This document shows, piece by piece, positions 21,446-31,589 of a stretch of 64,000 bases of DNA (position 1 is the first letter of the stretch; each line of letters begins with the position of its first letter). The notes below the pieces were generated by a model. It did no database searches and was not told the DNA's origin. It was given only the letters and a program-made list of their open reading frames with translations. Where the stretch lies: the NCBI GenBank assembly GCA_016617855.1, contig JAECUM010009675.1, forward strand, positions 1 through 64,000. Reading direction: 5' to 3'. The position numbers and the translations under genes are program-made. Origin of the DNA: Megalonaias nervosa. Taxonomy: Eukaryota > Mollusca > Bivalvia > Unionida > Unionidae.

Positions 21446-21643
21446 TTAGTCGTCTACTAAAATTATATCCCTTACAACGTCAGGAGGGTAACCCGCTCCG
21501 CTTGTTTTTGCCAAAAACATACTTTCTTTTCTTCCGCAGATTTCACAAATACTTTTCAGCATTATTCTATTATTTTTTGTTTTTTCTGTTTTTTCGTCTT
21601 TATTTTCTGTTTTAGTTTTACACTTGAGACAATATGTTGACAT
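21446..21643 (-). CDS. Cys4 zinc-ribbon peptide, DUF5679-like (65 aa)
   Basis: Intact small frame MSTYCLKCKTKTENK...ICEICGRKESMFL with two CxxC pairs about 25 residues apart, basic spacer and acidic tail (DIILVDD). This is the pattern of DUF5679-type zinc ribbons found in several DNA viruses and Polintons. Both other elements have it in the same slot between PLA2 and protease. The role is unknown; DNA/RNA binding or protein contact is likely. Confidence 0.75.
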   Translation of the reverse strand: MSTYCLKCKTKTENKDEKTEKTKNNRIMLKSICEICGRKESMFLAKTSGAGYPPDVVRDIILVDD

Positions 21644-21681
21644 TGTTATATTTGTAATTTAGATAAAATTAATTGCAATCT

Positions 21682-22125
21682 TTAGGTAGCTTTACAATAA
21701 TTAAATGCAATCTCATCATTAGCGTGAGAAGGTCTTTTATCAAATTGCAAAATAAACTTTAAAAAATCTGGATTTTTTGTCATCTGTTTGATGAACATCA
21801 CGCAATAATATCCACAAGCGGAAGTTCCAACTGGTTGAATTTGATTAGACGAATAATTTATTATTTTCTTTTTACTCATATATTTTTTTACTGCGTCGCT
21901 CGGTGGAATTCCGAACGAGTCAAAATAATTGTTATCATAAACTGCTACCCAATGTGTGCCAGATCCGTCATTGAAATCCTGTATATTTATACCACACGAT
22001 GGTGTCGCTTGCGCTGGAATCGCCATAAGTTCATCTTTGGAGTAAACTCCACTGAAATGTTTTACATTTTTTAGTTTGTCAAGTATCTCAAAATTACTTA
22101 ACGTAGCCTTGTTCCTGGCAATATT
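21682..22125 (-). CDS. PRO: Adenain-type cysteine protease
   Basis: Capsid-maturation protease related to adenovirus endopeptidase. Homology to B and C begins at NKATLSNFEILDKL (about 22118). The catalytic layout is clear: His in GSGTHWVAVYDNNYFDSFG with the following Asp, then Gln in NQIQPVG and the nucleophile in SACGYYC. It ends NDEIAFNYCKAT. The open frame runs upstream to 22338, but that upstream part lies in a different frame from the pX-like leader, so the true start is unclear and a frameshift relative to the leader is possible. It overlaps the leader frame. Confidence 0.88.
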   Translation of the reverse strand, partial: NIARNKATLSNFEILDKLKNVKHFSGVYSKDELMAIPAQATPSCGINIQDFNDGSGTHWVAVYDNNYFDSFGIPPSDAVKKYMSKKKIINYSSNQIQPVGTSACGYYCVMFIKQMTKNPDFLKFILQFDKRPSHANDEIAFNYCKAT

Positions 22126-22274
22126 AATCCTCATCCTCGTCCTAACAGACCTGGCAATAGACTTCCTGCTAATCCCGCTAGTAACGGGGCTATTGGAAGA
22201 AATCCACCTTTTCGCTGTCGTGTCTTTTTTTTCGTCGTTGTCTTTCTTTTCGTTGCTGTTTTTCGTTTTGTCAT
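22098..22274 (-). pseudogene. pX/mu-like basic and hydrophobic leader peptide, one in-frame TGA
   Basis: The frame starts MTKRKTATKRKTTTKKK, a strongly basic stretch, then a Gly/Leu/Pro hydrophobic stretch with GGFLPIAPLLAGLAGSLLPG and a final LPGTR. This basic-plus-GGFLP plan is known from adenovirus core/membrane-lytic peptides and adintovirus pX-like proteins. A TGA interrupts it after GRG. The C copy (60542-60715) is intact, while in B it is fused in frame to the protease. The start ATG follows AATATA. Confidence 0.65.
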
Positions 22275-22355
22275 TATATTTATTAGTCAGATAAAATTGT
22301 TGCCATCGATTACTCATACAAAACATTAGACTAAACAATTGTTACCATCGAACAT

Positions 22356-22790
22356 TTATACAAAAATTTTCTTTATACCACTGCCGCAGACAATACCACC
22401 ACCTTTAACTGCCTTTTCCGTTGCGCCAGATACTGCCCCAGACGCTGCTGCTAATCCTAATGTACCTAACACTGGCAAGATTTTAGGTAGTAATGTACTG
22501 GCTATCACAGATAATGCCGGACCGAAGAAACCGCCATTCACCGCGATGCGGTGGGTCATTGCAGTTATTTGTGCAGCACTTAAATTTAAAACAAAAGGTT
22601 TTTTGCGATCGTATTTATTTACTTGTTTTTTGGTTAACAACAATTTTGTTAAAGCACCTGCTTGGGCGTGAGAGACAGAGTCTCTTGGGTCGATCTTTAA
22701 TGATACCTGCCTCCGTTTTGCAACAGCAGCTGCTAATTTTTTAACTTGACCATCAGTCAAATGTATTTCTTTTACAATATATTTTGTCAT
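22356..22790 (-). CDS. Minor virion protein with hydrophobic C-terminal tail (144 aa)
   Basis: The N-terminal half has LTDGQVKKLAAAVAK and KLLLTKKQVNKYDRKK...LNLSAAQITAM; the C-terminal half is GGFFGPALSVIASTLLPKIL followed by an Ala/Gly-rich stretch. This two-part plan recurs in Polinton/adintovirus genomes between protease and MCP. The hydrophobic tail suggests a capsid-interior or membrane-active peptide of the adenovirus pVI/pX kind, by analogy only. Intact in A and C, frameshifted in B. Confidence 0.75.
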   Translation of the reverse strand: MTKYIVKEIHLTDGQVKKLAAAVAKRRQVSLKIDPRDSVSHAQAGALTKLLLTKKQVNKYDRKKPFVLNLSAAQITAMTHRIAVNGGFFGPALSVIASTLLPKILPVLGTLGLAAASGAVSGATEKAVKGGGIVCGSGIKKIFV

Positions 22791-22825
22791 CTTATATGAC
22801 GATTACAGATTAAACTTAAAGCACT

Positions 22826-24391
22826 TTAAACTTGGACTGTCATTTTACCTCCGACAGAGTCAATTGTAACAAATCTATCGCTTATCACTAATGCATACAC
22901 TTTTAACTGCGCTGCTGGAGCTGCTCCTAGTGTCCAAGTAATTTCAATATCAGCTGTGCTGTCTACAGCTCGCTCGCTATGCTTACTAACATCAAAATAA
23001 AATATCGGATAAAGTGTACGAAATTCCTCTACTGATATCTGAGATCCATCTCCAACATCTTGATATTTTTGCACTGCATCGAGTAGGTACATGTACGGTC
23101 TAGTAATGTTTTTATTAGCGTCATCTGCAAAATTACATTCTATCGCTCGCTCCGGATATTGTTTTGAATTTATTCTAGCGTATATTCGTCTAACATCAGC
23201 ATTATCAAATATCGCATTATTTTGTTGTTGGTTGTTACGTCGAGCTTGTCTCTGAAATACAACAAATAATTGCCGTGGTTTTTGTTCACTTGGTGTTGTT
23301 GTAACTCGCCATGTGTAATCTGTGGTATTCGGAACTGCTGTTAGATATATTCTATGTTGCTGAAAATAAATTCTGTTTGTGTGTTTTTCCAGCATATTAT
23401 TTAATTCCGTCATTTTAGTGATAGACGGATTTATTCTTGGCATCCATAGTGCAAGTTTGTTTATGACAAATTGTACATCAGTCCCGCCATATCGAAATAA
23501 ACAATCATTTTGATCTGATCGATCTAAAATAAGCGTATGATTAACTCCACGAAATACTTTATTATAGTCCCTGCAAAAGCCAAATATTGTACTTAGTGGC
23601 AGCATCATTGTAATTTGACGTGATTCTTCTGCAATTGTCTTTCTCTTAGCATGACCCTCATTATAACGTACACTTTTAAAACCTACTATATTATTGTTAA
23701 CTAAATTTAACATTGCAGCTCTATCAGCTGCTGCATCTGGTCGTGCTATACTAAGATTATTGCAAGCAGTAGTAAGTAAAACTCTTGCAGCGTTTACACC
23801 AGCGTCTGCAGCTGGTGCGGATATACCCAGCGCAGAAGCATAAAGGATAAGAAAATCTCTTACATTTGCGGCACTTGCGGCAGCATCAGCTCCAGCTGCA
23901 ACTGCTACTCTTGGAATAAATTCTCTAGATGTCGCATTTCCAATTCCAGTATCTTTAAACCACATCATATTAGTTGCAGTTGATCTGGAGTAATCGTCGG
24001 AAAATGAAATAATATTTAAGATTGTACTTGCAACTTGTAAGTGATTTGAAATATCTTCGACAGTATGATTGGCCAGCTGATATTTAGCACTTTTAAATAA
24101 ACACCAACCGTCATTTATAAGAGCTACTTCTGCGTTAGCTGCAATTGCGACAGGTGGAACAGCCACTGTCATAATCTGGCCACGAACTTCCAACATTGCT
24201 TTATGGGGCAGTTGAAATACGTTCTCGTCTCGAGTATTAAATGTTCTTTGGCCAGCCTTATTAGGTTCGTTGGAATTTTCATCAAGATATTCAACATACT
24301 CAAATTCTGTTACTGTGTCGTCAGTGTCATAAATTTCTGCTAAATCGAGATAATTTTTTACAGACATTTTTTTATTTATTAGGTTATACAA
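22826..24391 (-). CDS. MCP: Hexon-like double jelly-roll major capsid protein
   Basis: An intact frame. I prefer the internal ATG at 24365-24367 (MSVKNYLDLAEIYDTDD, 513 aa) because the B homologue starts there and the upstream eight codons are not shared. Conserved Polinton capsid blocks are visible: DRSDQNDCLFRYGG, NKLALWMPRINPSI, TWRVTTTPSEQKPRQLFVVF, SKQYPERAIECNF and the ending SVGGKMTVQV. The length fits Polinton MCPs. The region from ~180 to 260 is Ala-rich and variable among copies, as expected of an exposed loop. This is the only complete MCP in the window. Confidence 0.93.
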   Translation of the reverse strand: MYNLINKKMSVKNYLDLAEIYDTDDTVTEFEYVEYLDENSNEPNKAGQRTFNTRDENVFQLPHKAMLEVRGQIMTVAVPPVAIAANAEVALINDGWCLFKSAKYQLANHTVEDISNHLQVASTILNIISFSDDYSRSTATNMMWFKDTGIGNATSREFIPRVAVAAGADAAASAANVRDFLILYASALGISAPAADAGVNAARVLLTTACNNLSIARPDAAADRAAMLNLVNNNIVGFKSVRYNEGHAKRKTIAEESRQITMMLPLSTIFGFCRDYNKVFRGVNHTLILDRSDQNDCLFRYGGTDVQFVINKLALWMPRINPSITKMTELNNMLEKHTNRIYFQQHRIYLTAVPNTTDYTWRVTTTPSEQKPRQLFVVFQRQARRNNQQQNNAIFDNADVRRIYARINSKQYPERAIECNFADDANKNITRPYMYLLDAVQKYQDVGDGSQISVEEFRTLYPIFYFDVSKHSERAVDSTADIEITWTLGAAPAAQLKVYALVISDRFVTIDSVGGKMTVQV

Positions 24392-24416
24392 AATTTTGTT
24401 ATTAATGATAGCGAAG

Positions 24417-24785
24417 CTATTGCGGCGCTGTTACTTTAGATATTAATTTTTGTATAATTTGTTCTCCTCGTGGCGATAAAAGTTTTTTTGTTGTTGTTAT
24501 CATTGCGTTTTGAGTTTCTTTTGTTGGTGCTATTTCTAAAATAGCTTGTTTGATTGTCGTAGGTGGGGCATGCGCCTTAGGTGTGCCTTTTATTTTATCA
24601 GCTATGTTTTGCCCCACAGCAGTTCCAGCAGCAGATGCAGCTCCAGTTGCAAAAGCTTTCGTTGCGTCAATTGCAATCGGTGCAACTTTATGAGCTACTC
24701 CTGCAATATTTTTCATAATTTTAGCAAACATATTCCCCAAAAATCCTCCTATTATTTTTTTTCTATAAACTTTTTTCTGTTTCAT
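24417..24785 (-). CDS. Second small basic/hydrophobic virion protein (122 aa)
   Basis: Basic start MKQKKVYRKK followed by IIGGFLGNMFAKIMKNIAG and an Ala-rich TGAASAAGTAVGQNIADKIK region, then an amphipathic C-terminus ending SKVTAPQ. The basic-GGFL-hydrophobic plan again resembles adenovirus core or pVI-like peptides. It lies between MCP and penton. Frameshifted in B and deleted in C. Confidence 0.7.
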   Translation of the reverse strand: MKQKKVYRKKIIGGFLGNMFAKIMKNIAGVAHKVAPIAIDATKAFATGAASAAGTAVGQNIADKIKGTPKAHAPPTTIKQAILEIAPTKETQNAMITTTKKLLSPRGEQIIQKLISKVTAPQ

Positions 24786-24821
24786 TATATCTGAGGTTGT
24801 ATAATTTTGTTGTCAAATCTT

Positions 24822-25592
24822 TCAGAAAATATGTTTACTGTTCGCGCAAGTGCAGGTAATAAGTAACAACTTCATTATTAAAATTTGTCTTCCTGATTGA
24901 TCTGTCAACTGCATATTTACTTCTGTTATTTGATTTTCAACATTTATCGGATAATAAATAATATGACGTGGACTAATTTGCATAAGAGATCCTGGTGGAA
25001 CTTCTGGTGAAAAACTATATATTGTTTGACCTTTGCTGCCTTTAGCTGAATAAGATCCAGATGCAATGGAGCAATTTATCAGTTTTGTGTTTACCTCAGT
25101 TATATTTACCGGTTTTTCACCTTCATACGTTTCGGGATTATCAGGATTAAGAGCAGGATATACATAATTATAAAATCCTATCAGTGGTGCGATACTTGTT
25201 TGCGATACAAGACTAACTGTTATATCTTTTAATTTCATTCTTGCGCGTAATGTATTATAATTTGGTGCAAGCTCAAAATTATCAGCTACACCTTTATTTT
25301 TTGTTATAAGTTCTTTTATTATTTTATTTAGATCAGTAATATTATAGGCTCCTTGTGGAATTTTAATTGTTTTCCACGCGACAAATGGTGAAGTACGTAT
25401 AGGAACACTAAATGAAAATTCATCGTTTACTCCAGTTTTTACGTTAGCCATAGCATTCCAACAAGTGCAGGAAATAAGTCCAATTTCATATTGTTTTTCG
25501 CGATCTAGTTCTGTTGGTGGAATATACTTCACTGAAAAATTTGCGCTATCTTTATCAGATTGGCTAGAGTCTAGTAATAGTGTTGCTGACAT
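24822..25592 (-). pseudogene. mCP: Penton-like minor capsid protein, frameshift near the C-terminus
   Basis: Single jelly-roll vertex protein. Recognisable Polinton penton blocks are EIGLISCTCWNAMANVKTG, WKTIKIPQGAYNITDLN, NYNTLRARMKL, VNTKLINCSIASGSYSAKG, SFSPEVPPGSLMQISPR and the final QLTDQSGRQ. After that the frame changes: the family-typical last ~15 residues lie in the neighbouring frame, ending at 24835, and the open frame instead runs on to 24822. The lesion removes only the last strand. The start MSATLLLDSSQSDKDSANFS is shared with B. Confidence 0.88.
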
Positions 25593-25637
25593 TTTATTTA
25601 TTATATTTTTATAAAATTAAGTCGCCGCGATCTGATA

Positions 25638-27120
25638 TCAAATCACCGCGATTAAGTCGCGGTGTAAAGTTTCCTATTCGTCAGATGTTAATAAATTTTC
25701 CGATCTCAAATTATCAAATATGTCAATAATTTCATTATCAATTTCAGCACCAACATTTCCAGCTTCTTTTGATGATATCAATAGCATTAATCTACCAATC
25801 ATTTCAGTAACTGATGAAAATATTCTAACTCCTTTCCTGTTTTTTCTAAAAGTTTTTTAAAACGCTCATTATCATAATATTCAAATAATTTTTTAAAAGT
25901 ATACCCTTTTTCAGCATATTTTTTATTTCTAAATTTTGATGCAGTAGCTTTAAAAACACTAGCAATAACAGCATCTCTAGATTTTTTAAAAAGTTTTTCA
26001 ATATTTTCCATTGGAGCTGTATCAATTTCTTTAAAAGCTCCTCTACCTTCTTCAATGATATTTTTTAATTTTTCAATGAGTTTATCGTGTTTATCTTTTT
26101 CCCAATTATATATATCATCAGAGTCAGAAATGTCATTTTCTTTCATAAAAGCAAAATATTCTTCTGATGTTATTTCTTCTTCTGATTTGTCTTTATAGTC
26201 ATCACGATTTCTTTTATATTCACGTTCTAAATTTAGTAATTCTTCTTCAGTCATCATAGAACCTGCTGGTTTAAAAAACATATATTTTTCCTGTCTGTCA
26301 TCGATTAATTTTGCTTCGGTACTTAAGCTATTATTATGATGACCATATTTGTTATTTTTTATATTATTAATAACCTTAATATAAAGATTAGCAATAATTC
26401 CATGTCGATATAATTTAATGCTATTATAATAATTTCTATTTCTAAAACTATATCGTTGTAATGCTCTTTACTCTTTTCTTTTATTTTTTCTAAATCATTA
26501 GTTATTTCGTCTGTCTTAAAATCATCTTTTTTGACATTATTTACTTTCATACCTTTAAAGTGATCATATTTTTTATTAAAATCTCTATATTCGTCATCTT
26601 CTATTTTGCTATCTATATTTTTTAAATCATATTCAAATTTTCTTTTTTCTTCTCCCTCTCTTTTAAGTTCTTCTTCTTCTAACCTTCTTTCAATCGGTCC
26701 AACTACTACTGCTTCTGCTAATCTTTGTTGAAGTTCCAGTGGATTATTCAACAACCTTCTTAGTTCAGTTCGTCTTGCAGCAGGATCAGCGATATTTGCT
26801 ACAAGTGCCTCAGCTAATTTTAGTTTCTCCGCATCAGATCTAGTAATAATTCCTCTAGTAGCTGTTTCTTGTTGTTCTTTAACTAGTCCGAGTAAACCTT
26901 TTTCTTGTATTTTTTTAACTTCTTCTTCTGATAATGGTTTAGTTTCAGGTTGTTTTCCAAGTAAAGCTTCAGTAATTGGTTTGAGAGCGGTTGCTGCTGT
27001 TTCTGCTGCAACTGCTTGGCCACGTCGTGCTTGCTGTACTAGCTGTTTAAATTTTGCCTGAGATTGCGCAAGTTTTTTTAGATCTTCTATATGTTTTCTA
27101 TACTTTGCTTGTCTTTCCAT
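25638..27120 (-). pseudogene. Long coiled-coil virion protein, frameshifted
   Basis: Starts MERQAKYRKHIEDLKKLAQ with an Ala/Gln-rich helix (QQARRGQAVAAETAATAL), then charged helices rich in Glu/Lys/Arg with DPAARRTELRRLLNNPLE. After a frameshift near 26450 the homologous frame continues through 25799-26281 (MMTEEELLNLEREYKRNRDD), and after another break to about 25638. Predicted almost wholly helical. The family is unknown to me; its place between penton and ATPase and its coil content suggest a scaffold or internal virion protein. In B the middle is differently arranged. Confidence 0.65.
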
Positions 27121-27146
27121 TAATTATATACTATTTTGTATAAAAA

Positions 27147-27828
27147 TTACTGTAGATATTTTTCAATACAACATCGAAACATTTTACTCGTATCATTTGT
27201 TAATTTATCAAACAAAAAAAAAAGTCATATTTATTTGCCGTTGCTTGATGATATAGTTCAATAAATTTACCTTTTGTTACATCGCCACATTGCTCGTTCG
27301 CGATATTTCTAACATCAACATTGTCAAGTCCTGGAAATAATTTAAAACAACCAGTATTTCGCCTAATACATCTGTCGACGTTATAAAAACCCTGAGCGAG
27401 ATAAATAGAATTACATTTCTTATTTCGCGACAGTGAAAAATACGATCTGATTTTATTCATTTCCTCATTGTTTAGCGGAATATCATCAAAAACAACTATC
27501 TTGTGTTCGGACGAATCAAGTTGATTAACTGGAATAAGTTCTTCTGGTTGTTTGATAATAAAAAAAAATCTTCGCCAGCTTCAAGATCATCACGAAGTTT
27601 GTCATTATAATTGTTAAGTAGCTCGTACTTATCCTGTTGCGGGTTAATCGTGTAAATATAAACGCGATCGTAGTTAAAATTATCTCCTAGAAGCAAATTC
27701 ATAAGTAAGTTTGTTTTTCCCGATCCGGTTCTCCCAACGATAAGATAATGACAATCTGGAAGTTCATTGTTATGTTTATGTTTCACCAAACGTTCTGTGT
27801 CAAAATTTAATATAGACGATTTTGCCAT
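27147..27828 (-). pseudogene. ATP: FtsK/HerA-type genome-packaging ATPase, frameshifted
   Basis: A32-like DNA packaging ATPase. Walker A is LIVGRTGSGKTNLLMN (residues ~28-43); Walker B (IVVFDDIP) and the downstream SIYLAQGFYNVDR sensor-like block and CGDVTKGKFIELYHQA follow in a second frame. The break is in a homopolymer near 27565 and another is near 27215. About 220 codons, short but normal for Polinton ATPases. Divergent with the fibre gene, 48 bp apart. Confidence 0.9.
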
Positions 27829-27876
27829 TACTATTATATAATTTTATGCTATATAATTTTGTAAAACGATAAATAA

Positions 27877-28741
27877 ATGATGAGTTTTTATTCAAAATTT
27901 GGAACATTAGTAGGAGATTCATCAACTGAAAGTATAACAGACCGCAAGGTTGATTTATCAGGCTATCTAAAAAAAATCCGGCGACACAATGACGGGAAAC
28001 TTGTTTATGTCAAATCAACGAGTATTAGAGCTAGAAACAGATTATCCACCAATAAATGTCGTTAATACACAAGCCGTTAGTTATGCACAACTTAAATTAG
28101 TCGACGATAATAAACTAAATAAATCCGGTGGAACTTTAAGCGGTAACTTAGATATGTCAGGAAAAAAAATTATAAATTTGGAGACCGGATATCCGCCAGC
28201 AAACTTAAATCAAACTCAAGCGGTAAGTTATTTGCAGTTAAAGTATGTTGATGATAACAAACTTGATAAAATAGGTGGGACAGTTACAGGTAATATTATC
28301 ATGTCGGGAAAAAAAATTACATACCTTGGAGACCCAACTGTAGAATCAGACGCAGCAACAAAAAAATATATCGATGATCAAGAATCTAAGTATGTGTTAG
28401 TTAATGGTGGTATAATGCGCGCATTCCTCAACATGAACAATAATGGTATTAATAATCTTAGAACACCAGAAACAGATTTAGACGCAGTAACAAAGAAATA
28501 CGTCGACAATATCAATATTGTAATAAATGATTTAAAAAATGCTTGCAAAACAGCAAGTATCGCCTATAAAAAATTATTTGATCAGATTCGATCTTACTTG
28601 CGGGGTATAAAATATGATATGGACGATTTAATACGCGAGTTTCGTATTATTGACAGTATGTTAACAGATATTCTGCCAATGAGAGTTAGCAGATATGAAA
28701 CAGATTATAATAAAATATGGGTTACAACAGTAGATGTTTAA
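27877..28741 (+). pseudogene. Fibre-like protein with phage tail-fibre repeats, type-A distal end
   Basis: Probable receptor-binding fibre. A 30-residue head (SKFGTLVGDSSTESITDRKV) precedes repeats of the form GGTLSGNLDMSGKKIINLETGYPP...QAVSYLQLKYVDDNKL, the collar/shaft repeat of bacteriophage tail fibres (GNxxM..KI..L..P....AATKKYVD). Distally A has DPTVESDAATKKYIDDQ and TDLDAVTKKYVDN, absent from B and C, then joins at about 28540 to a 65-residue end (LFDQIRSYLRGIKYDMDDL...) that in C belongs to membrane gene W. The head and shaft are out of frame at an A8 run (27968-27975). It ends convergently with gene Z. Confidence 0.82.
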
Positions 28742-29050
28742 TTTTGTGTAGCTTTAGAAATATCGTTATCAAATAAAATATCAACCATATTATCAATAAA
28801 TGTCATCACATCATCTGCCCAACCTGTTATTCTCACATCATTTTTAGCCGCGAATAACCAAACTGATCCATATTTTGGCGATATATGATATCCAACTTTT
28901 TTTAATACAATCGCTTATTATTTTATTTTCTATACCAGTATAACCTGAGGCTGCTCTAATCGAATTAAATCTCTTACAAAATCTGTTTGTCAGATCAAAT
29001 CCAACATGTCGGATTGGATTATAGTGATACATTATATATATGTATTTCAT
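28742..29050 (-). pseudogene. Orphan gene Z beside the terminal repeat, frameshifted
   Basis: Homologous to 54653-54948 in C. Conserved blocks are IRHVGFDLTNRFCK and IENKIISDCIKK; then a frameshift at an A7 run, then GWADDVMTFIDNM and LFDNDISKA in the next frame. Around 100 codons. The stop overlaps the end of the convergent fibre frame. A piece of the same gene lies at the opposite end of A. No recognised domain. Confidence 0.6.
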
Positions 29051-29104
29051 TTGTTTAATATGAAATTTTGTCTAAAACTATAAAAATAATTTCTAGAGTG
29101 TAAT

Positions 29105-29309
29105 AGTAGTATAAGTAATTGAGTGTTTCTATCTCAGAGACCCCCTACCCCGACAAAACAAATTTTGTCAGAAAATATGTTAGAAAAGTCTATCATATAA
29201 AAGTTATCATTTTAAGCTAAAAACGGCTGCTGACAAAAATGTTAACGTATAACGTTTTGGAAGGGGTAGGGGGTCTCTGAAATAGAAACCTCAAATTACT
29301 TATACTACT
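29105..29309 (-). repeat. Element A right terminal inverted repeat
   Basis: 205 bp, reverse complement of 12643-12848, ending ...ATACTACT at 29309, followed by the CATGT target duplicate. Same internal near-palindrome as the left copy. Confidence 0.95.
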
Positions 29310-30014
29310 CATGTTTTCTCTGTACAAGAAAGAACATTTGATTTTTGGGTCGAAAGGTGAAGTGTCAAGGCCACTCTGGAAGATATAATGAAAAATTGAT
29401 TACTATGGAAGAGTAGTTCTATGTCATTGTCAACCACTTGGGAAAATAAAGCTATTGATTATATTTTCAATTTGTCAATATCAAGGCCAAACGTTTTGGA
29501 TGGCATGCAATTATCGTAAAATATCAGGTAGGAATTCCAAAGGTTAAGGTCACAATAATGAAAAGAAGAAAATCATTTATGCATACAAATGTCGTCTTTA
29601 TATGGGAGTAATTATTAAAACGTGGCCGGCATCTACTCTAATGACAGTATTTGATTTTTATTTATATTATTTTGTTCATGATTGAAATGATAAAGATAAG
29701 CTTTCATCATGTGTGGCTCGAAAATTGGTGCGGCCTCCTCGCTGGCAAGAGCTGGACTCTATTGGACACTCAGATTGTCTAGTATTGACTAACTGACCCA
29801 TATCAGCTATTTTCTTGCTTGGATGAAAGTTTTTCTTTCTTGCAAATAATTAAAATTGTTAAACCAACATTCAAAAACAACACAAAAAAAAAAAAAATTA
29901 AAAAAATTGCTGCATTTCCGTTGTAAGTTAATGGTTCTGCTAATGTCAACAGATTCAAACAGATTGCAAACGGATTCATCCAGCATCACTTTTATTTAAG
30001 AATAACCTTCAGTT

Positions 30015-30071
30015 ATTGTGTTGTTGTTGTAGGGTTTAACGCCATTTTTCAGCACAAGATAGGCTAAACAT
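30015..30071 (-). repeat. 3' fragment of a SINE
   Basis: TTGTTGTTGT then TTTAACGCCATTTTT and AGCACAAGATAGGCTA match the tail end of the intact SINE at 56500-56756. Only the 3' portion remains. Confidence 0.7.
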
Positions 30072-30601
30072 ATTTTATGAGGAGGAGCATGGTTTTGACC
30101 CCTTCCGTTCCTCCAGAATTAGAACACAATTAATTTTACTATATATTCTCAACATTTGTTTTGCAGTACTGGACTTTCCTTTGTTTCCTAATTATAATAA
30201 ATCATATCTCATTCTAAAGTACCGTCACAGATGAACTCACAGCAAAGTCCTTTCCATAGGTTTGCCTGCATTTCTTTGAGAGGCTTGACCGTAAAAAAAG
30301 CAATGTGCAATGGACCACAGATTTCACTTCCAGAGCATCACTAAGGCTTTATTACTCACTGTGCACTGTCGCCGAAACACAGTCAACCACACAATAAGAT
30401 CATATTCCAAAGAAAAAACAATTACCTTTAAATCCATACAAAGAATGAATGTCTAAATCTAACTCTCTTATCATCACTAAAAGGAGGCAGGAATAAAATG
30501 TTCTAAAAATGGACTGGGACTACATTCGTGGATACTCAACCAGAACTAATAATTGTGATCTGATTCCACAAGGTGCTTGTTCAAGTGCCATGTCTCCACT
30601 T

Positions 30602-30749
30602 GAGGGAGCGTAGCCCTAACCAGATATCTTTAAGGAGCGTAGCCCTAACCAGATATCTTTAAGGAGCGTAGCCCTAACCAGATATCTTAAGGGAGCGTAG
30701 CCCTATCCAGATATCTTGAGGGAGCGTAGCCCTAACCAGATATCTTGAG
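30602..30749. repeat. 29-bp tandem repeat, five copies
   Basis: Units of GGAGCGTAGCCCTAACCAGA followed by TATCTTNAG are repeated five times with few changes. Confidence 0.95.
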
Positions 30750-31589
30750 GACAGTTCTCAAATTTCAGTTGAGATATTTCTCATTTGTTCTAGGTGAAAA
30801 TGGATTTGACAAAAACTCGAGGAAAGTCTCAGAATTTTCGTCGAAAAACCTAAGATATTTAGTGAAAGTGGCCAATGACGACTGATTTGAAAATTTGGGT
30901 GGATTGAGTATGAGCATCTTAGCTACCTTCGTCAATTTTATGTTGATGCAGCAATGGTCTAATAATGCATAAAAGGGAAGATTGAACCAATGATGCTTTC
31001 TGAAGATTTCGTTTTCAAAATAACCATCCATAAGTTCAATATGACACAAAGTTTGGTTACAAAGAACTTCTCTTCATCTAATATAATGGAGATATTAAGT
31101 TGTTTTTACAAGAATCACAGCTAGAATATTTTCAAGCTGGAATTTTGTAATTTTTGGATACAATATTCCATTCATCACCACCACCAGGAATGCTGTTTAC
31201 ATATTCGAACAATTGCTGCTGTTACTGTAGAGGCTCATGATTCCAATTACACATTAAGATTATCGGAGACGCACATCACAGACAAATAACTATTCCAGTA
31301 TAATGCAAGCACATCCTAATCTCAATCTGGCACAACTCTAAGGGGTAAACCAATTATTTTGGCTAAGAAGAGAGTGACCTTTGAACCTGAATAATTATCT
31401 AAGTAGAATCTAGCTATATATGCCGTTCTTAGGAAAGGAAAAAAAATCAAAAAAGAAAAAGAAAATCGAGAATTTCAAGTTATAATTGTTAGGTGTTGGG
31501 TAAGTATCATGCAACAAGCGTTTCGAACCACGTGCTATTTATTGATTAAAAAAAATTACAGTACTGCTCATTTATAGAAATGTTAATGA

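Larger units (their letters stand above)
12643..29309 (+). mobile_element. Polinton/Maverick (adintovirus-like) element A, both ends present
   Basis: A 16,667-bp element bounded by inverted repeats starting AGTAGTATAAGTAATT and flanked by the direct repeat CATGT (12638-12642 and 29310-29314). It holds the full Polinton set: POLB, integrase, adenain-type protease, packaging ATPase, hexon-like MCP and penton-like minor capsid, plus HNH, PLA2-like, zinc-ribbon, coiled-coil and fibre genes. POLB, HNH, integrase, PLA2, penton, ATPase, coiled-coil and fibre genes each carry a stop or frameshift, while MCP, ORF1, ORF3 and several small genes are open. It lacks the fibre tip, orphan Y and most of gene W found in B and C. 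Confidence 0.95.
29315..31584. other. Host-type spacer between elements A and B
   Basis: No gene recognised; a 94-codon minus frame (30765-31049) has no recognisable domain. Holds diffuse low-identity repeats (GGTTAAGGTCACAAT near 29543), a SINE tail fragment and a 29-bp satellite, listed separately. Confidence 0.55.
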
